Of a DNA stretch of 64,000 bases, positions 49,113 to 60,698 are shown piece after piece; the stretch's first letter is position 1; each line of letters starts with the position of its first letter. Location: NCBI GenBank assembly GCA_028554645.1, contig JAQOOI010000055.1, forward strand, positions 124,001-188,000, given 5' to 3'. This stretch comes from Omphalotus guepiniiformis (taxonomy: Eukaryota; Basidiomycota; Agaricomycetes; Agaricales; Omphalotaceae). A program made the position numbers and the translations under genes. The notes beneath the pieces were generated by a model, which worked only from the letters and a program-made list of their open reading frames with translations, made no database searches and was not told the DNA's origin.

Positions 49113-50783
49113 CTATGATCTACTGCTGCCAGATTTAAATATTCTGTCATCAATGGGTTTCCCCCAGAAATGCCGCTGCATGTATTCATTGCGGAACATA
49201 CCGGTAGGGTCAACGTCTTCAAGAACTCGAATGAATTTGTCGAACTGTGGATATAGCATGCGAAAGTCCTCGGGTCGAAGTCTGTGCGCTTTTGCCCAGT
49301 GCGGTCGGCCATTATACCGTGACAGAATTTGCTCGAATCCATCAAAAAGTCTTCGGTAAGGTACTTTGCATCCATAAGGCCTAGGTACCAATATTTTCGT
49401 AAATAAAAGCGATCAGGCACGGGGTGGAGGAAATACACACTTGTATTGAACAATACCGATCCAACATGTTTGCTGTCCGTTGCTAGGACTCAACCAAATG
49501 TCGTCGGGTGCAGAAAAACGGACTTCGATGGGAAAGTGCAATCTCTCCCTCGGATTAAGATTTTGCTTCTGAAGATAGTCGCGTAGTTCGCGGAGACATG
49601 ATTCCGTGTTATCATACGGTATAGCCCATTCGGTAGTGTATTGAAGATACTAAGAAATGACAGTCAATAGAGCGATGATTAGACTAGAGATACGAACGCA
49701 CCCTGCAGTCGAGATTGAATATACGATAACTATCATCGATACCAACCGAATCCGTGCTAATTAGCCAAGATGCAAGGACTGTGACGCAGGAATTCAACGC
49801 CCGGTTATATCTGCCCAGGAACAACAGGAACTGCACGACATGGTATCCAATGAAACTGTCCCAAAACCAGCTCCCAGCAGGATTTTTAGCCTGGCGTAAG
49901 ATATTGAGCCAAAAGTTGAGATATGAGACAAAGCTTCGATCACCGTACCTCCTGAGTACGATTTGACCTACTAACGCGCATGGTATCTGCAGCTGGGAAC
50001 CAATAGAATCTGGTATGCTCCGCGGAATGTACGAGTTGCCCCAAGTTCGCCATCACATCCTCGAACGGCCGAGATTCTTGAACTTCCTTCAAACGGAATG
50101 CAGGCTCAACTTCCAGCTCAACATCTAAAATTAGCCCGGTGCTTCCCAGCCCACATATTGACGCCATAAAAAGGTCCGGGCTCTCGTGGCGAGAGCAGCG
50201 CACGCGCGAGCCGTCGGCGAGCAGCAAGGTCAAAGAATGTACGTGCGTCGAAATGACGCCATAATGAATGCCCGTGCCGTGCGTTGCGGTAGTCACGATC
50301 CCAGCAAGAGTTTGGTCCGAAATCGAGCCAATGTTAATCATCGAAAGATTATGTTGTGCCAGTGCGGCATGAAGTTCATTTAGTGTTATTCCTCCTTGCG
50401 CAACTACTCGTCTTTTCTCTGCGTCCACCTGGGGTACGACAGTGAGTCAAAGTAAACAAAATAACAACATACAGTACCTTTAAGACACGGTTGAGCTTTT
50501 TGGTTCGCAGCATGAAATCATTTGTACACGCGAGGTCGGAGGGACTGTGGCCTACACCCACAGCGCGAACAACCTTGCCCTCTCTCCGGGCTAGTTCGAG
50601 AATGAGTTGACATTGATATTCGTTCTCCGGCTCAAAGACGAGCAGAGGTTTGCATAGAAAAGTCTTTGCCCAGTTGGTAAAAGAGGCATTGGGGTCTGCG
50701 GCCGGGAGAGTGACGGGTCGAAGAATGTCGTATAGAGTGTGCAGAGGAATATTGCTGATACTGGAGTTCAGCTGGGAAGACAT
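49113..50783 (-). CDS. ALO1: D-arabinono-1,4-lactone oxidase
   Basis: The ATG at 50783 opens MSSQLNSSISNIPLHTLYDI. The PCMH FAD domain includes VVRAVGVGHSPSDLACTNDF, whose His is the likely covalent FAD site, then the ISDQTLAGIVTTATHGTG segment and ICGLGSTGLILDVELEV. The ALO domain includes TRFYWFPAADTMRVSRSN, NPAGSWFWDSFIGYH, and the family hallmark GRPHWAKAH, and it ends after EYMQRHFWGKPIDDRIF at 49113. The enzyme catalyses the last step of D-erythroascorbate synthesis in fungi, oxidising D-arabinono-1,4-lactone with O2; in yeast it sits at the mitochondrial outer membrane. The length is close to the yeast enzyme. About five introns are present. Confidence 0.94.
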
Positions 50784-51554
50784 GGAATAATATTTAACAC
50801 TGACCGAGTTTTCTTGCGATGGGTTTTATAGGAAAAGAGTTGATGACTACTCAGTTCGATCGATTCCTGTTTTTGGGATGGCCATTACAAGTTGCAAGAG
50901 CCGGAGTCCGCCCACGGCAACGCCCGGATCCGACCAAGAGTTCCGAAAACAAGTGGGTGACTGAAAAAAAACAATTTTTTTTTCTTGATGGACGGGAGGT
51001 GGACAGGTACATACACGCAAGTAAGTCCAATAAGGCCAGACTTACCCACGGGCCCACACGGCAAATCGCGCTAAACGTGCGATTTGGAATCGATCGCGTC
51101 AAAAGCCAATCTGAAGCAAGCAGGTACTCAGTCCTCGTTTTCAGTCAAGGTTGGCTAATGGGAAGCACTCACAGGCCTCGATTCATCCGCCGAAGAACAC
51201 AGAAATGGTCTTTTCCTGGTACCAGTAGAACGGCGATTGAATTGTTGGTGAGTATTGCGTTACCGACCCACAATACTTCCTCGGAGACGAATTGCAACGA
51301 TAGATAGATGGATGATGAATCAAATTTGTACAGAGCGTCATATGGGCTATGCTGGCCGCATAGTCAGCTCCAGTTGGCAACTTTCGGTAACTTCCGTCGT
51401 GCGAAGAGGCAGTTAATTCATCCTGTGAACCATCGTTATATATGTATATAAAACGGACAGGGAAGAGTAACTAAAAGCGCCTAATTGAGGAAATCGAACG
51501 TGACTCTATTTCCAGTTAGCTATGGTGGATGTGTTCTCTGGTGTAGTGCGTCTC
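50784..51554. other. Intergenic region, no gene seen
   Basis: About 770 bp between the start of the lactone oxidase gene and the stop of the Hsp70-like gene, both on the minus strand. A 162-codon plus-strand frame (50819-51307) runs through an A/T run near 50970 and has no recognisable domain; I regard it as chance. The region should hold the oxidase promoter. Confidence 0.35.
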
Positions 51555-54500
51555 TCACCTTCCCCACTCTTGACTGTTGTATAGGAGTATGCCGCGTACT
51601 TCTGCGCTATCGAGCTCCAAACCGATCTCAAAATCTGCATGTGAATCAGTACAGAAGCCCTGCAATAGGTCTAAACTTCTCTCACCAGTGTAAAATCCAC
51701 CGCCTTGGCCCGACAGTGCGCTCTGTTGGAACGCCGGAAGCGAGGAAAGATCAACTGTCCATTTGCATAGCTCGCTCGTCTCCCCTTCGTCGTTATATCG
51801 CATTATCTTGTCAGATTCGCTAGTATACAATACCGCCACAAAAGTTGTATCTTCAAATTCCATGAGAACCGCATATACGGAGTAACGGTTCGAAGATCCA
51901 AACCTTGTGCCGACTGTGAATATTTACTAAAGAGACCGGTCAGAGAATGTTAGGTTTGGATGAACGTTCGATGATACCAGAACTTCGTGACCAATTGCTG
52001 CCTGTACTTGGATTTAGTCAAAGCGCATGTAATACTGACCGGCACGCACCCTTTCCGTATAATAGCACCTTTTTGAACGAGATATTGCAATCTGCATCGT
52101 GTAGGTCAGGAAAAAGTATACTACCAAGATTCCAGCTTTGACAAATCTGTTTTCGCACACCGAAAATCCTGCGTCATTGCTCTTGATGTAGGCCGGACGC
52201 TTCTGCCAATCTTCAGGCTCTGCCGGGAGTTTTACCTATACACCGGGTAAGAAAACATCGATCTGCCGCACATAGAAAGACAATCACCTTCATGATGTAC
52301 GAACGAGGAGCAATGATGCTTGACACTAACGGTCGTCGCGCTAATCCATATCTAGCAGCGCCCCGAACAGTTGCAGTGTCAGCATCAGCGGGCCTTGCTA
52401 TTACTTGAATTCTAGAACCAAACTGCTCCTTTGCGGGGATCAAACGTTGCAACATTTCCGCGGGAAGTGAACTTACCTCTACGCGCTGTTTCAAGTATTC
52501 ACTTCCAGCAAATCCTCCCACCAAAAGTAAAGCATCAATTCGTTGCTGAACTCTCCAGAGTTGATCCTCAATCAAGGCAAGCACCTACAATGCACGGTTA
52601 GGGGGGTATAACATGCATAGAGTGTTTGAATGAACCTGTTCAATGACAGGGTCGAATCTGCGAAACAAGTTAGATTCATGCAGAAAAATTGGACACACAT
52701 ACACTTCTCTACGTAACAAAGAGCCTGGAATTGACAGCTGACCGTCTATCAGGCCTACAGAGGGATCTGTTGGATCCTCAACGTTAAAGCAATTGAAATG
52801 AAACATGTTTTCTACAATTCAGATTAGACCAAATAGCGGGGACATCGCAAAAAGATACGCTGAACTTACCGTCATCCTGAACACCGGCATAATCTAACTT
52901 GTCTGACTCGCTAAACGAGTGCACTAAAGCATTCTCATGTCAAAAAATGCACGACAGAATGCACGAGAAATATACACCCACTGAAATAGGCCAACGATGC
53001 CGCATCCAGATGAGCAGGATGATCGGCTAGTAACTGTAGCTCCCTTCATTAGGACTGAGATGGTAAGTTACTAGAATCGTGTGTAACGTTTTTACAAGTT
53101 CTCGGAACCGAAAGTCTAAGAACAGACTCCCACAATTAGCTCCAGTGCGAGCTGCAATTTCCGCGATCTCAAGATTCGCTAGCTGTCCGATAATCTATTG
53201 AAAAAAATCCCCACATCAAATCAATTGCGGGGAGGAAGTGGGGGAGAACGACTTGCTGACCTTATATACTGCGAGATCCACAGTACCACCTCCGGCATCA
53301 CACACAATGAAATTTTGAGAAGGCTTGAGGTGATGCAAACCTGTGAGATGAACGCAATGCACCGCAGCCGCTTCGGGCTCGGTGATTATTCTCAACCGTT
53401 CCCGCCATTGCGTATCCCCAGCCCTGGAACTGTGTACAAGTCCAGCTCGGATGGCAGCTTCTCTCATGATATCGCATCCTCGGGCGTCCCACGCAGCTGG
53501 GACTGTCAACCAGACGTCAGCAGTATCTGCGGACAAAAAAATCAATCATCAGTGGGGCGTGCTCAAGGGACTTGATGAGCAGGAACGGAAGTATCAAGGT
53601 CGGCGACAGCTCCTATGTCCCGAGTAATCTGTTCCTTGGCATACTCCCACAAACAGCTAAGAAAATCGACGATGAGGTCTATTGGTTTTTTACCATGCTT
53701 GGTATTGATGAGCCATCAGTCCCTTCTTTCCGGTGACAGCGCACTTACCGGAATCTCAGGAAGACGTGGATCCACTGCTGATTCGTCTCGGAGCGCATGA
53801 GGCTCCAAAAATAACTTGAACCATTCGCATCTCTGGCAGCACAGGATATTAGAAGATGGGTAGAAGTATTGTTGTACGTTAGCGTACCAACGTATTTGCG
53901 ATGGGACCAGCATTCTTCGCTTCCAACCCCCATGCGATCACTTGTCCATTTTCATAAAGTAGACAGGTAGGTATCTGTGATTTAATTCAGACCGACAGGA
54001 TTGAACAAGGAAACAAAATTCGTGCCTTTCTGAACGTCTCAAATGATCCTGGCCAGTTCAGGATTTGCTGCACTTGACCCCCTGCTATTCGTGATGAACC
54101 ATAAGCCTGCAAGGCGATTGTTATAATCTGACGAAAAGATTATGTGCTTTGTGCTATCTCACCACTCCTGAGAATGTGGTGCCTGTTTAATTAATGATAA
54201 GAAACATTGTGTTGAAATACGGAAGTATCGCGCACCAAAATCAATCGAGACAGACATTTTGCCTTCGTCGCTGATCTGTCTGGGTTGAACAGACGTCGAA
54301 GGAGTCTGCGAGATCATGCCTACAGACAGAGTACTCCCTACACCATGTCCAGGCTGAAAACTACTAGTCTGCCTCATCACTGGCTCGGGCACTCCATGGC
54401 TAGAAATCGTGGAAAAAGGACCATTGAACGGTGTACCTGGGGGTGAATTTGAGGTGAAATTGGCTATTGGCGGTGGCGAAGGAGTATTGTTTTGCCATGA

Positions 54501-54704
54501 AGGATGTTGAGCATGCAAAGTTTGACCATAAGGATCAATATGAGCTGCTGGAGGTGGAGACACTGAAGGCGTTTGAAGAGATGGTTTCGAACCTAGCCCG
54601 GCTAACGGCCCGGGTTGCTGGTTGATGAATTGACCCTTGACGACTGCCCTGTTCTGAAAGTTATCGTCCTTACTCGAATCCTTGCGTACGCCACAGCAGC
54701 TCAT
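51555..54704 (-). CDS. Hsp70-like ATPase, HSPA12-type
   Basis: The start is taken at 54704 (MSCCGVRKDSSKDDNFQNRA). A 150-residue Pro/Ser/Gln-rich, disordered N-terminus precedes the actin-like ATPase fold. Phosphate-1 is MSVSIDFG spliced to a Thr-rich loop; phosphate-2 is NFIVCDAGGGTVDLAVYK; the adenosine motif is DALLLVGGFAGSEYLKQRV. Between them lie DTADVWLTVPAAWDARGCDI, REAAIRAGLVHSS and RIITEPEAAAVHCVH. The C-terminal part, with EFEDTTFVAVLYTSESDKIM and VRGILLYNSQEWGR, stops at 51555 and replaces the normal Hsp70 substrate domain. This matches the HSPA12A/B-like family that is expanded in basidiomycetes; the role is unknown. The MSCC start could be a lipid-modified membrane anchor. There are more than ten introns. 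Confidence 0.9.
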
Positions 54705-55026
54705 TCTTGAAGATGGCCAGGAGTATGCTGCACTAGTTTTTGAGCTCGATGTCAGCAAGCGCTGACTGTGTCAAAGAAGGCAGCATGCCCTGGTGGCAGT
54801 GTCTTTTCACACCGCCGAATTCTCCGGCATGTCATCCCAGAGGGGTTGCAGGCGGTATGTCAGTCAAAAGTTCGAGTGTCAGTCTTAAGTATAGGGTATG
54901 CAGCCAGGACAAGCGCTTGTATAAGTAGCTGTGTACTGAGCTTCAGCTAGATCATGATTTTGCTGAAACTCAGATAAGCTCTTAGGCCGTGCCACTTTCA
55001 GCAATGGGCAGTGAGGACTTGATGTG

Positions 55027-55053
55027 AAGTTTTCCGTTTTCCGTTTTCCGTTT
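55027..55053. repeat. Short tandem repeat (gttttcc unit)
   Basis: Three to four consecutive copies of a 7-bp unit (gttttcc) are visible. It lies in non-coding sequence downstream of nothing recognisable. Probably a simple microsatellite. Confidence 0.7.
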
Positions 55054-55350
55054 ACTTTCGTACTATGGTTTGTTCCGCTGGTGAATGTGGTATCAGTAGT
55101 ACTATACATACACTGTACACCTGATGCATTGATCTACGACCTCTTGATTCACTAGACCCTGTCATGCGGCTGGTACATCACAGTCATTCTCCCGCTCTAC
55201 GCCTGCCAGCCAACACATCAATGTCAATCTGTTCCACAGCAACCGTAGGCGAGAAACGTCCTAGTAATGGTTGGTATCGACCATAGAAAGCTCTTTGTTT
55301 TTCGTCCGTCAAATCGAATCCTAATCCTCGAAAACCCCCTTAGAAGCCAG

Positions 55351-55638
55351 CTAGATCTCGTAAAGTTCTCGTGAGGGCCTGAGATTTTGAATTGAATAGG
55401 AGTCATGTCCGCATTCCAGTTTTACGGCGGTGTTATACACAAATAACCTGCTGCATTTTTGGTATGAGTCGGCGAACTTGAACAGAGCACGGTCGGAATC
55501 GGATGAATAGAGATCCCATACAATGACATATTTTCCTACCGCAACATGACCGTAAGCCCCGTGCGGGACGAGGTATGAATCAGCCTTGATCTGAGTTGCA
55601 TTACTTGACGAGATACGGTGCTGCACATCCCTGGACAT
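55351..55638 (-). CDS. Possible hypothetical open frame
   Basis: A 95-codon frame starts MSRDVQHRISSSNATQIKAD and includes VPHGAYGHVAVGKYVIVWDL. The composition is protein-like but no domain is recognised, and no splice evidence ties it to a neighbour. It may be a small gene, an exon or chance. Confidence 0.2.
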   Translation of the reverse strand: MSRDVQHRISSSNATQIKADSYLVPHGAYGHVAVGKYVIVWDLYSSDSDRALFKFADSYQKCSRLFVYNTAVKLECGHDSYSIQNLRPSRELYEI

Positions 55639-55780
55639 GGGTAAATTCGTTTATCGTAGGAATAACTGCACGTTTAGAGATATGCAAAGAATTTCGGTAG
55701 CTGTCGAGCCTGGTCTAGTCTGAGCTAGGGACGAATAGTTGATCCATACGCAAAAATGAGCTATTGTTTGCTTGGTTCAT

Positions 55781-55915
55781 CTATGACGTTTCTCGGCCGC
55801 ATGGCAGCTGCGAATACTTGAAGTAAATAGGATAACCGAATCCTTGGCCATTCCACAGCTGGAGAAGTTTGCTAGACTTGGGGTTGTCAGCAGCTTTGTT
55901 TTCGGGAGTAATAGA
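55781..55915 (-). CDS. Possible terminal exon of an unidentified gene
   Basis: After a consensus acceptor (AAAAATAG) the frame reads TPENKAADNPKSSKLLQLWN and GQGFGYPIYFKYSQLPC, then stops at 55781. A donor (GTATGT) lies about 62 bp upstream, so an upstream exon ending near 55977 is possible, but I could not extend it convincingly. No family recognised. Confidence 0.22.
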   Translation of the reverse strand, partial: SITPENKAADNPKSSKLLQLWNGQGFGYPIYFKYSQLPCGRETS

Positions 55916-57093
55916 CTATTTTTCTCGTACCGTAAGTAGAACTTCGGAGCTGTAAACAGACCTAACTTGACATACAGGAGTGTTCGTGTGAGAGAGACCG
56001 TTCTCACTTCAGGTTCAGATTGGCCGTGTGTAGACACTATAGTAGAAACTCGATCAACGTGAAGGCTAACGAAAGCAATCACTTACCCCACTCACCAGCT
56101 GGACGGGTAAAGTATTCCTGATTGAAAACAATCGACTATTCACGCGGTGGTGTGTGAGAGGATAGACGGAGAGACTCAGTGACCAGGATAAAGTTCCGAG
56201 GACGCAATGGAAAGGACACCCCTGCCGGCCGGTACGAATCTTTTAGAGAATCGAGATAAAAAGGAGACAAGAACGATAGCGTTCGGGTCAGCGTCGAACA
56301 CATGTGTGAGACCAAAGAACGCGCAAGGCTTTAGTCACATCAGAACGACTAAGTCGAATTCGATGATCCACTGGCCACGATGAATAAAACCTTCGTAGCG
56401 GCGCCGGACATTGTGCGCTTGCGAGGCGCAAAAGCACCTCCAATATAAGGTTGCAGCATTACTTTTTCCGTTCAATAGGTTGATATTACTGAATTTTTAG
56501 CTGTGAATTGGGTAAACGTGCTCAGACGGCTGAGAAAAAAGCTGTTGATTGATAGGTGAGAAACGGGAGGCGGGTACCATATGTTGTGATGAATGGTGAT
56601 CATGAAATGATACATACCACACAGTAGAACTTACGGTTGCGTCGGGTGCTATCTTGATGTGATACTGAGGGAATTAATCGGCAACGGAGAAGCTCAGAGC
56701 GGGGAAGCTGAAGTGTCGCCCATAAGTCGAGGGAAAATAAAAGGAAGAGATCCAGCCTAGCCTGAAGAATCCCCCCTACTGATATTTGAGAAGCCGAACG
56801 CAAGGTGTCCGTGCACTGCCTATGGCCACTGACTTGAAGTGCGGCAGATTAAATGGTCCGTAATTTCATGATTTCGTGCCTTTTTCACGTCTCAGACTAG
56901 CCACCAAGTTTTCAGGCGTATAAGAGTATGAATGAACGTAGCCGTCGAAAGGTGAGTCGTAGTAGTGCATAACTACATTTGGGGCCGGGTAGTGGATTAC
57001 ATAATCAGACAAGTCGATACTGGCAGGCATTTCAGTTGCTGGACCGGCTCCTTGTCTTTCACCTCCACAGTCCCTTGACTCAAGGCTCGTTAT

Positions 57094-57475
57094 ATGGCTG
57101 CTAACGCTTCCTCAAAGCTATCTCAGAAACTGGGTAGCATCGCCGAATCCTGGGTGAAAGACCCTTTTCGGCCTCACATCCAACTTTCGACGTTCCTGCA
57201 GTCCTTGTCTACCCATCCAAAACTGACACCTGAAGCAGTCCAAGCAGCTCAGGTATTGAAAAACAGCAACATTCAAAAACAAGTACGCTTCTCCCGCGAA
57301 TATGTCTCGTCCATCGACCTGGGTGTAACTTTCCTTTTCTTAGTATGGGCTCTCCAGCAAAATCTTGAGACCTGCATCTATGCCCATGCATTATGAACGT
57401 CTCGTGGAAGGGTTCCAAAAGAGTGCTCAAGGCATAGGTAGACCATGGTGGAAAATCTTTTTTGGAGTGTGGTAA
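57094..57475 (+). CDS. Small uncharacterised protein
   Basis: Predicted 106-aa protein in two exons, 57094-57282 and 57344-57475, with a 61-bp GT-AG intron that joins in frame. It starts MAANASSKLSQKLGSIAESW, contains DPFRPHIQLSTFLQSL, then KILRPASMPMHYERLVEGFQ, and ends GRPWWKIFFGVW. The amphipathic N-terminus and the aromatic, basic C-terminus (RPWWKIFFGVW) would fit a small mitochondrial or membrane-associated protein, but I cannot name the family. The clean splice and the strong ending make it likely to be a real gene. Confidence 0.7.
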
Positions 57476-57964
57476 AGCACGGTATCAGTCCCAGTATTCG
57501 AACTAAACTGTAATCGTATTATTATATGATCAAACATCTTCCATGAGGCCTTGAAGAACTATATAACTTGGTCTACATACGACGTAACGGTGAGTTCGAG
57601 CATTGATCTATTTGTGGAAGTCATTTTTAGATCTGCATGGCTGAATGATATAGATAGAAATTATAGTCTTGAGAATAACTTTCTTCGCAATTGGTCGTTG
57701 GAGCTTCTTGACAGGAACAACTAACAACTTCGACCGTCGACACAAGTTGATCTATTTCAATCAACTGAGGTACAAGAAGAATATCAACTCGTGCGCAATA
57801 ACATGGGCTAAACCAAATATGTACGTGTCATCGACACAGAGCGCATCAGGATGGTACAGTCCTTCGCGCTAACCATGAGCGAATTCATGTTGCGCCGAAT
57901 ATATACGAAGACAATATTCGTACTAGACGCAAATTGCAGCAGTGGGAATTCAGGGTCGCTCTCT
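57476..57964. other. Convergent intergenic region
   Basis: About 490 bp between the small gene's stop and the NOC2 stop. It should contain both 3' UTRs. Short frames only. Confidence 0.4.
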
Positions 57965-60698
57965 TTAACTCTCCTCCAGCATCTCGCTTTCACCTTCCCG
58001 TGCCTAGCGACAGAAAATCAGGAGATTTATGCCAGCAAATAAAAAATCCCAGGACTCACTTTTTCCACCATTTTCGGTTTTTTCTCCCTGGCCTTCCGCT
58101 GGATGTTGACGTACTTGCCCAACGGTGATTCATCAATCCTTTCTTTCAGACTGCTTTCCCATGCATCTATTTCAGCCAGCCTGCTCGGAGCCAATTTGAC
58201 CTCCTGGCGCTTCTGTTCCAACCAGCGACCACTCTCTTCGATGCGTTCGATAAGCGTCTTGATGGTACCAGTATCCTTGCCTGAATTGGATCCTGACTTG
58301 ACAGCTTTTACTCCCTTCCTCAAAGTGACTGTAATCGGCACGATGATCTCTGGGAATGCAATGCTGCCGTGTACAGATCTCGTAGTAAGCCACTCGGAGA
58401 GTATATACGTAACCTCCTCAACAAGGCCCTCCAAGTACACACGAGTTTTTAGGTACTGCTGCGGTGCTCGGATTTGAACCTCAAAATCCAAAGGCCGAAG
58501 CGTAGAGGATTTCGGCCGAGAAGACGATGAGAGGGATGAGGTAAGGATGGGAAGCAGATAAGGAGCAATTGGAATATACACTTGCGTATGTCGAGTCAAA
58601 TGGAGCAATGAGCGAATTACATGAAGGTGAAATGGGTACGAGCGGCTGTTAGAAATAAGTCTTGTTTCTCCATGAGACAAGATATTGGTAATTCGTACAG
58701 ATAGCATGGACGTACTTGATTGCGCCAAGGCTAACTTGGACTAAAGGGTAAATTAGCGGCTTGAGTTCGCTAGCAGTTCCTCCGTTTTCTGCTTCGGTTT
58801 GAGCATCACATGCCCGAGCGAGCACGATGGTCCAAAAATCGAGCGAATGTATGTATTGCCAGTTGTACACTTGCTTATATGCTTCCTATGAACATGCCAT
58901 GATCAGATATCGGTGATTTCCAATCACGTAGTAGCCACCGACCTTCGTCTTGACTTTCATGCTATTCCGCAAAAGTATAGCTAGCTGTCGGATATAACCG
59001 AAGGCATGTTGGTAAGATGCGGCTTGGTCTATACAGAAAATCTCGGACGCCGAATTTTTCATCAGGTTTATGGAAGGTAGCGTGTACGCAGTCGTTGACT
59101 TGGAAGATCGAACTAATGTCAGATATGTGCCCTAGAAGGGAATTATCAGAGCATGCAGTGATAAAGTTTGAACCTCATCACCTTCAAGACGTGGTCCAAT
59201 ATCGACTGGTCCGTCGCGGACGCTAGTTTCCGAATTGCGAGGAAGGCTGCTATTCGGACGCTGTCCTGACCTGTTGACCATAGCTCTAGACATTTCTATA
59301 GTTGGAGACACGAGAGTTAGCATGTGTCAGTCTTAACACATAACATGGACATCACCTTGAGGTACAACTTGACCGTTTTACGACTGCTGATAATATACGG
59401 TATTATCTTTGCGCTCTCCGTGACAGCCAGTTGAATCATGTCGGCATCAGTTAGCTGTGAAAGCAGGTGTATTACATTGTGAAAGTTGGATAATATTAAT
59501 TTCTGCAGGGTCTTGAACTTTTGAGTCTGCGAAGGAGCCTTGCTGTGAGAACACGATGTCAGCGCGCTAAGAAGGAACATCTCGAATGTAGAAACCCGCA
59601 CAATTTGCCGTTCGCGAGCGTTTTGTAAGGTACATGGTGTTCAAGAATGACCGGAGTGAACCGTAGTGAGGTAGTCACTAGTTTGTTGTACACTGCATAA
59701 CTATGTGAGACATGCGAGTTGACAGAACGAAGAATGTGACCGTACACTGAAGAGCTATCTATGCTCCATGCTAGCACTTGCCCTTCTTCATTCATATGAG
59801 CTGCGGAACGAAACGCAATTAAAAGTTTGCGTAAGGCGCGTAAAGAATGTTGCTGGGGGAAGCAATCACTTGAGGATGTTAAGTGCGCTTCATACATAAA
59901 TGAGACGTACCTCGAGAAGAGCTTTTTGCCATTTCCGTAATATTTCTGCAGTCAGCGTAGGTAACTGACTGCCACCCATTTCAAGATCTCCGTCCTCATT
60001 GGACTCTTCTAGGTCATCCATCTCTTCTACATTGTCAGGATTGAATTCTAGTAGCTCCTTATCATTTTCTTGCAGGTATTTGTAGAACTCGGGATCCTTC
60101 TCAGCCAATTGAGTTAGTTCCATTAAATGATTTTGACCGTCGTCTGAATTTTGATTGTTGAGGAGAGGCTTGAGCGATTGAACAGAAGTGACACGCACCG
60201 TCCAAATCATCCACAGATCCAAAGGAAGCACCGTCGTCAAAGTCTTCCTCGTCGTCGCTCGAGTCCTGATCCTGGTCCATGGCCTAAAAGTCGAGTTAGA
60301 AAAGGCTCTAGGCAAGGCTAAGATGGCTTTACATCGTCGCCCTCGCCATCCTCGCCATCCTCGCCATCCTCATCGCTATCGTTCATGAAAGCGCCTCCAA
60401 GAACATCGTCCACAGTCATTCCTTTCGAGCTATTTTTTTCCATTCAGGATCTGAACCCATATTAAATCTTTCCTCTTCCGACGCACCCTGTCCGCGACTT
60501 TTCAGCAAAGGTCTCCTGGTCATCATCGTCCTCCTCTTCTTCTTCTGGGGCCGGAGCAGCAGATTTTGTTTGGGATTTCGCGCCTCGACGATTTTGTAGT
60601 TTCTTCCTGGTTTGCTGCTGCTTTTTCCGGATGTCTATAGTCTTTTTGAGTTTTCCGCTCGATGCGAATTTTTTCATGGATTTTGTAGCCTTCCCCAT
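57965..60698 (-). CDS. NOC2: Nucleolar complex protein 2 (ribosome biogenesis)
   Basis: The ATG at 60698 opens the basic [20 protein letters not shown]. An acidic region follows, and an intron (GG|GTGCGT ... AAAATAG) brings in [19 protein letters not shown] with GAT-GGC-GAG codon repeats. The core has [20 protein letters not shown], then ELLEFNPDN, and [20 protein letters not shown] with [12 protein letters not shown]. The C-terminal domain has [44 protein letters not shown] and [20 protein letters not shown]. The frame would stop at 58027, but a GTGAGT donor after VEK splices to [12 protein letters not shown] and a stop at 57965, the better C-terminus. Noc2 pairs with Mak21/Noc1 and Noc3 to move pre-60S particles from the nucleolus to the nucleoplasm. 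Confidence 0.94.
60340..60378. repeat. In-frame 9-bp tandem repeat in NOC2
   Basis: The unit reads tcgccatcc on the plus strand, GATGGCGAG on the coding strand, in about four copies. It encodes a DGE-type acidic run and is likely to vary in copy number between strains. Confidence 0.7.

Larger units (their letters stand above)
54705..57093. other. Gene-poor region of about 2.4 kb
   Basis: Between the Hsp70-like start and the small gene at 57094. It contains the two weak minus-strand candidates listed at 55351-55638 and 55781-55915, and a short gttttcc tandem repeat near 55027. No transposon or RNA gene was recognised. From 56.1 to 57.1 kb I see nothing. Confidence 0.35.

Noticed and set aside
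50819..51307. 162-codon plus-strand frame
   Set aside because: Long, but it runs through a poly-A/T stretch, has no recognisable domain and lies in the promoter region of the lactone oxidase.
58470..58490. tRNA B-box-like sequence on the minus strand
   Set aside because: It matches a B-box by chance but lies inside conserved NOC2 coding sequence (FEVQIRAP) with no A-box or cloverleaf.
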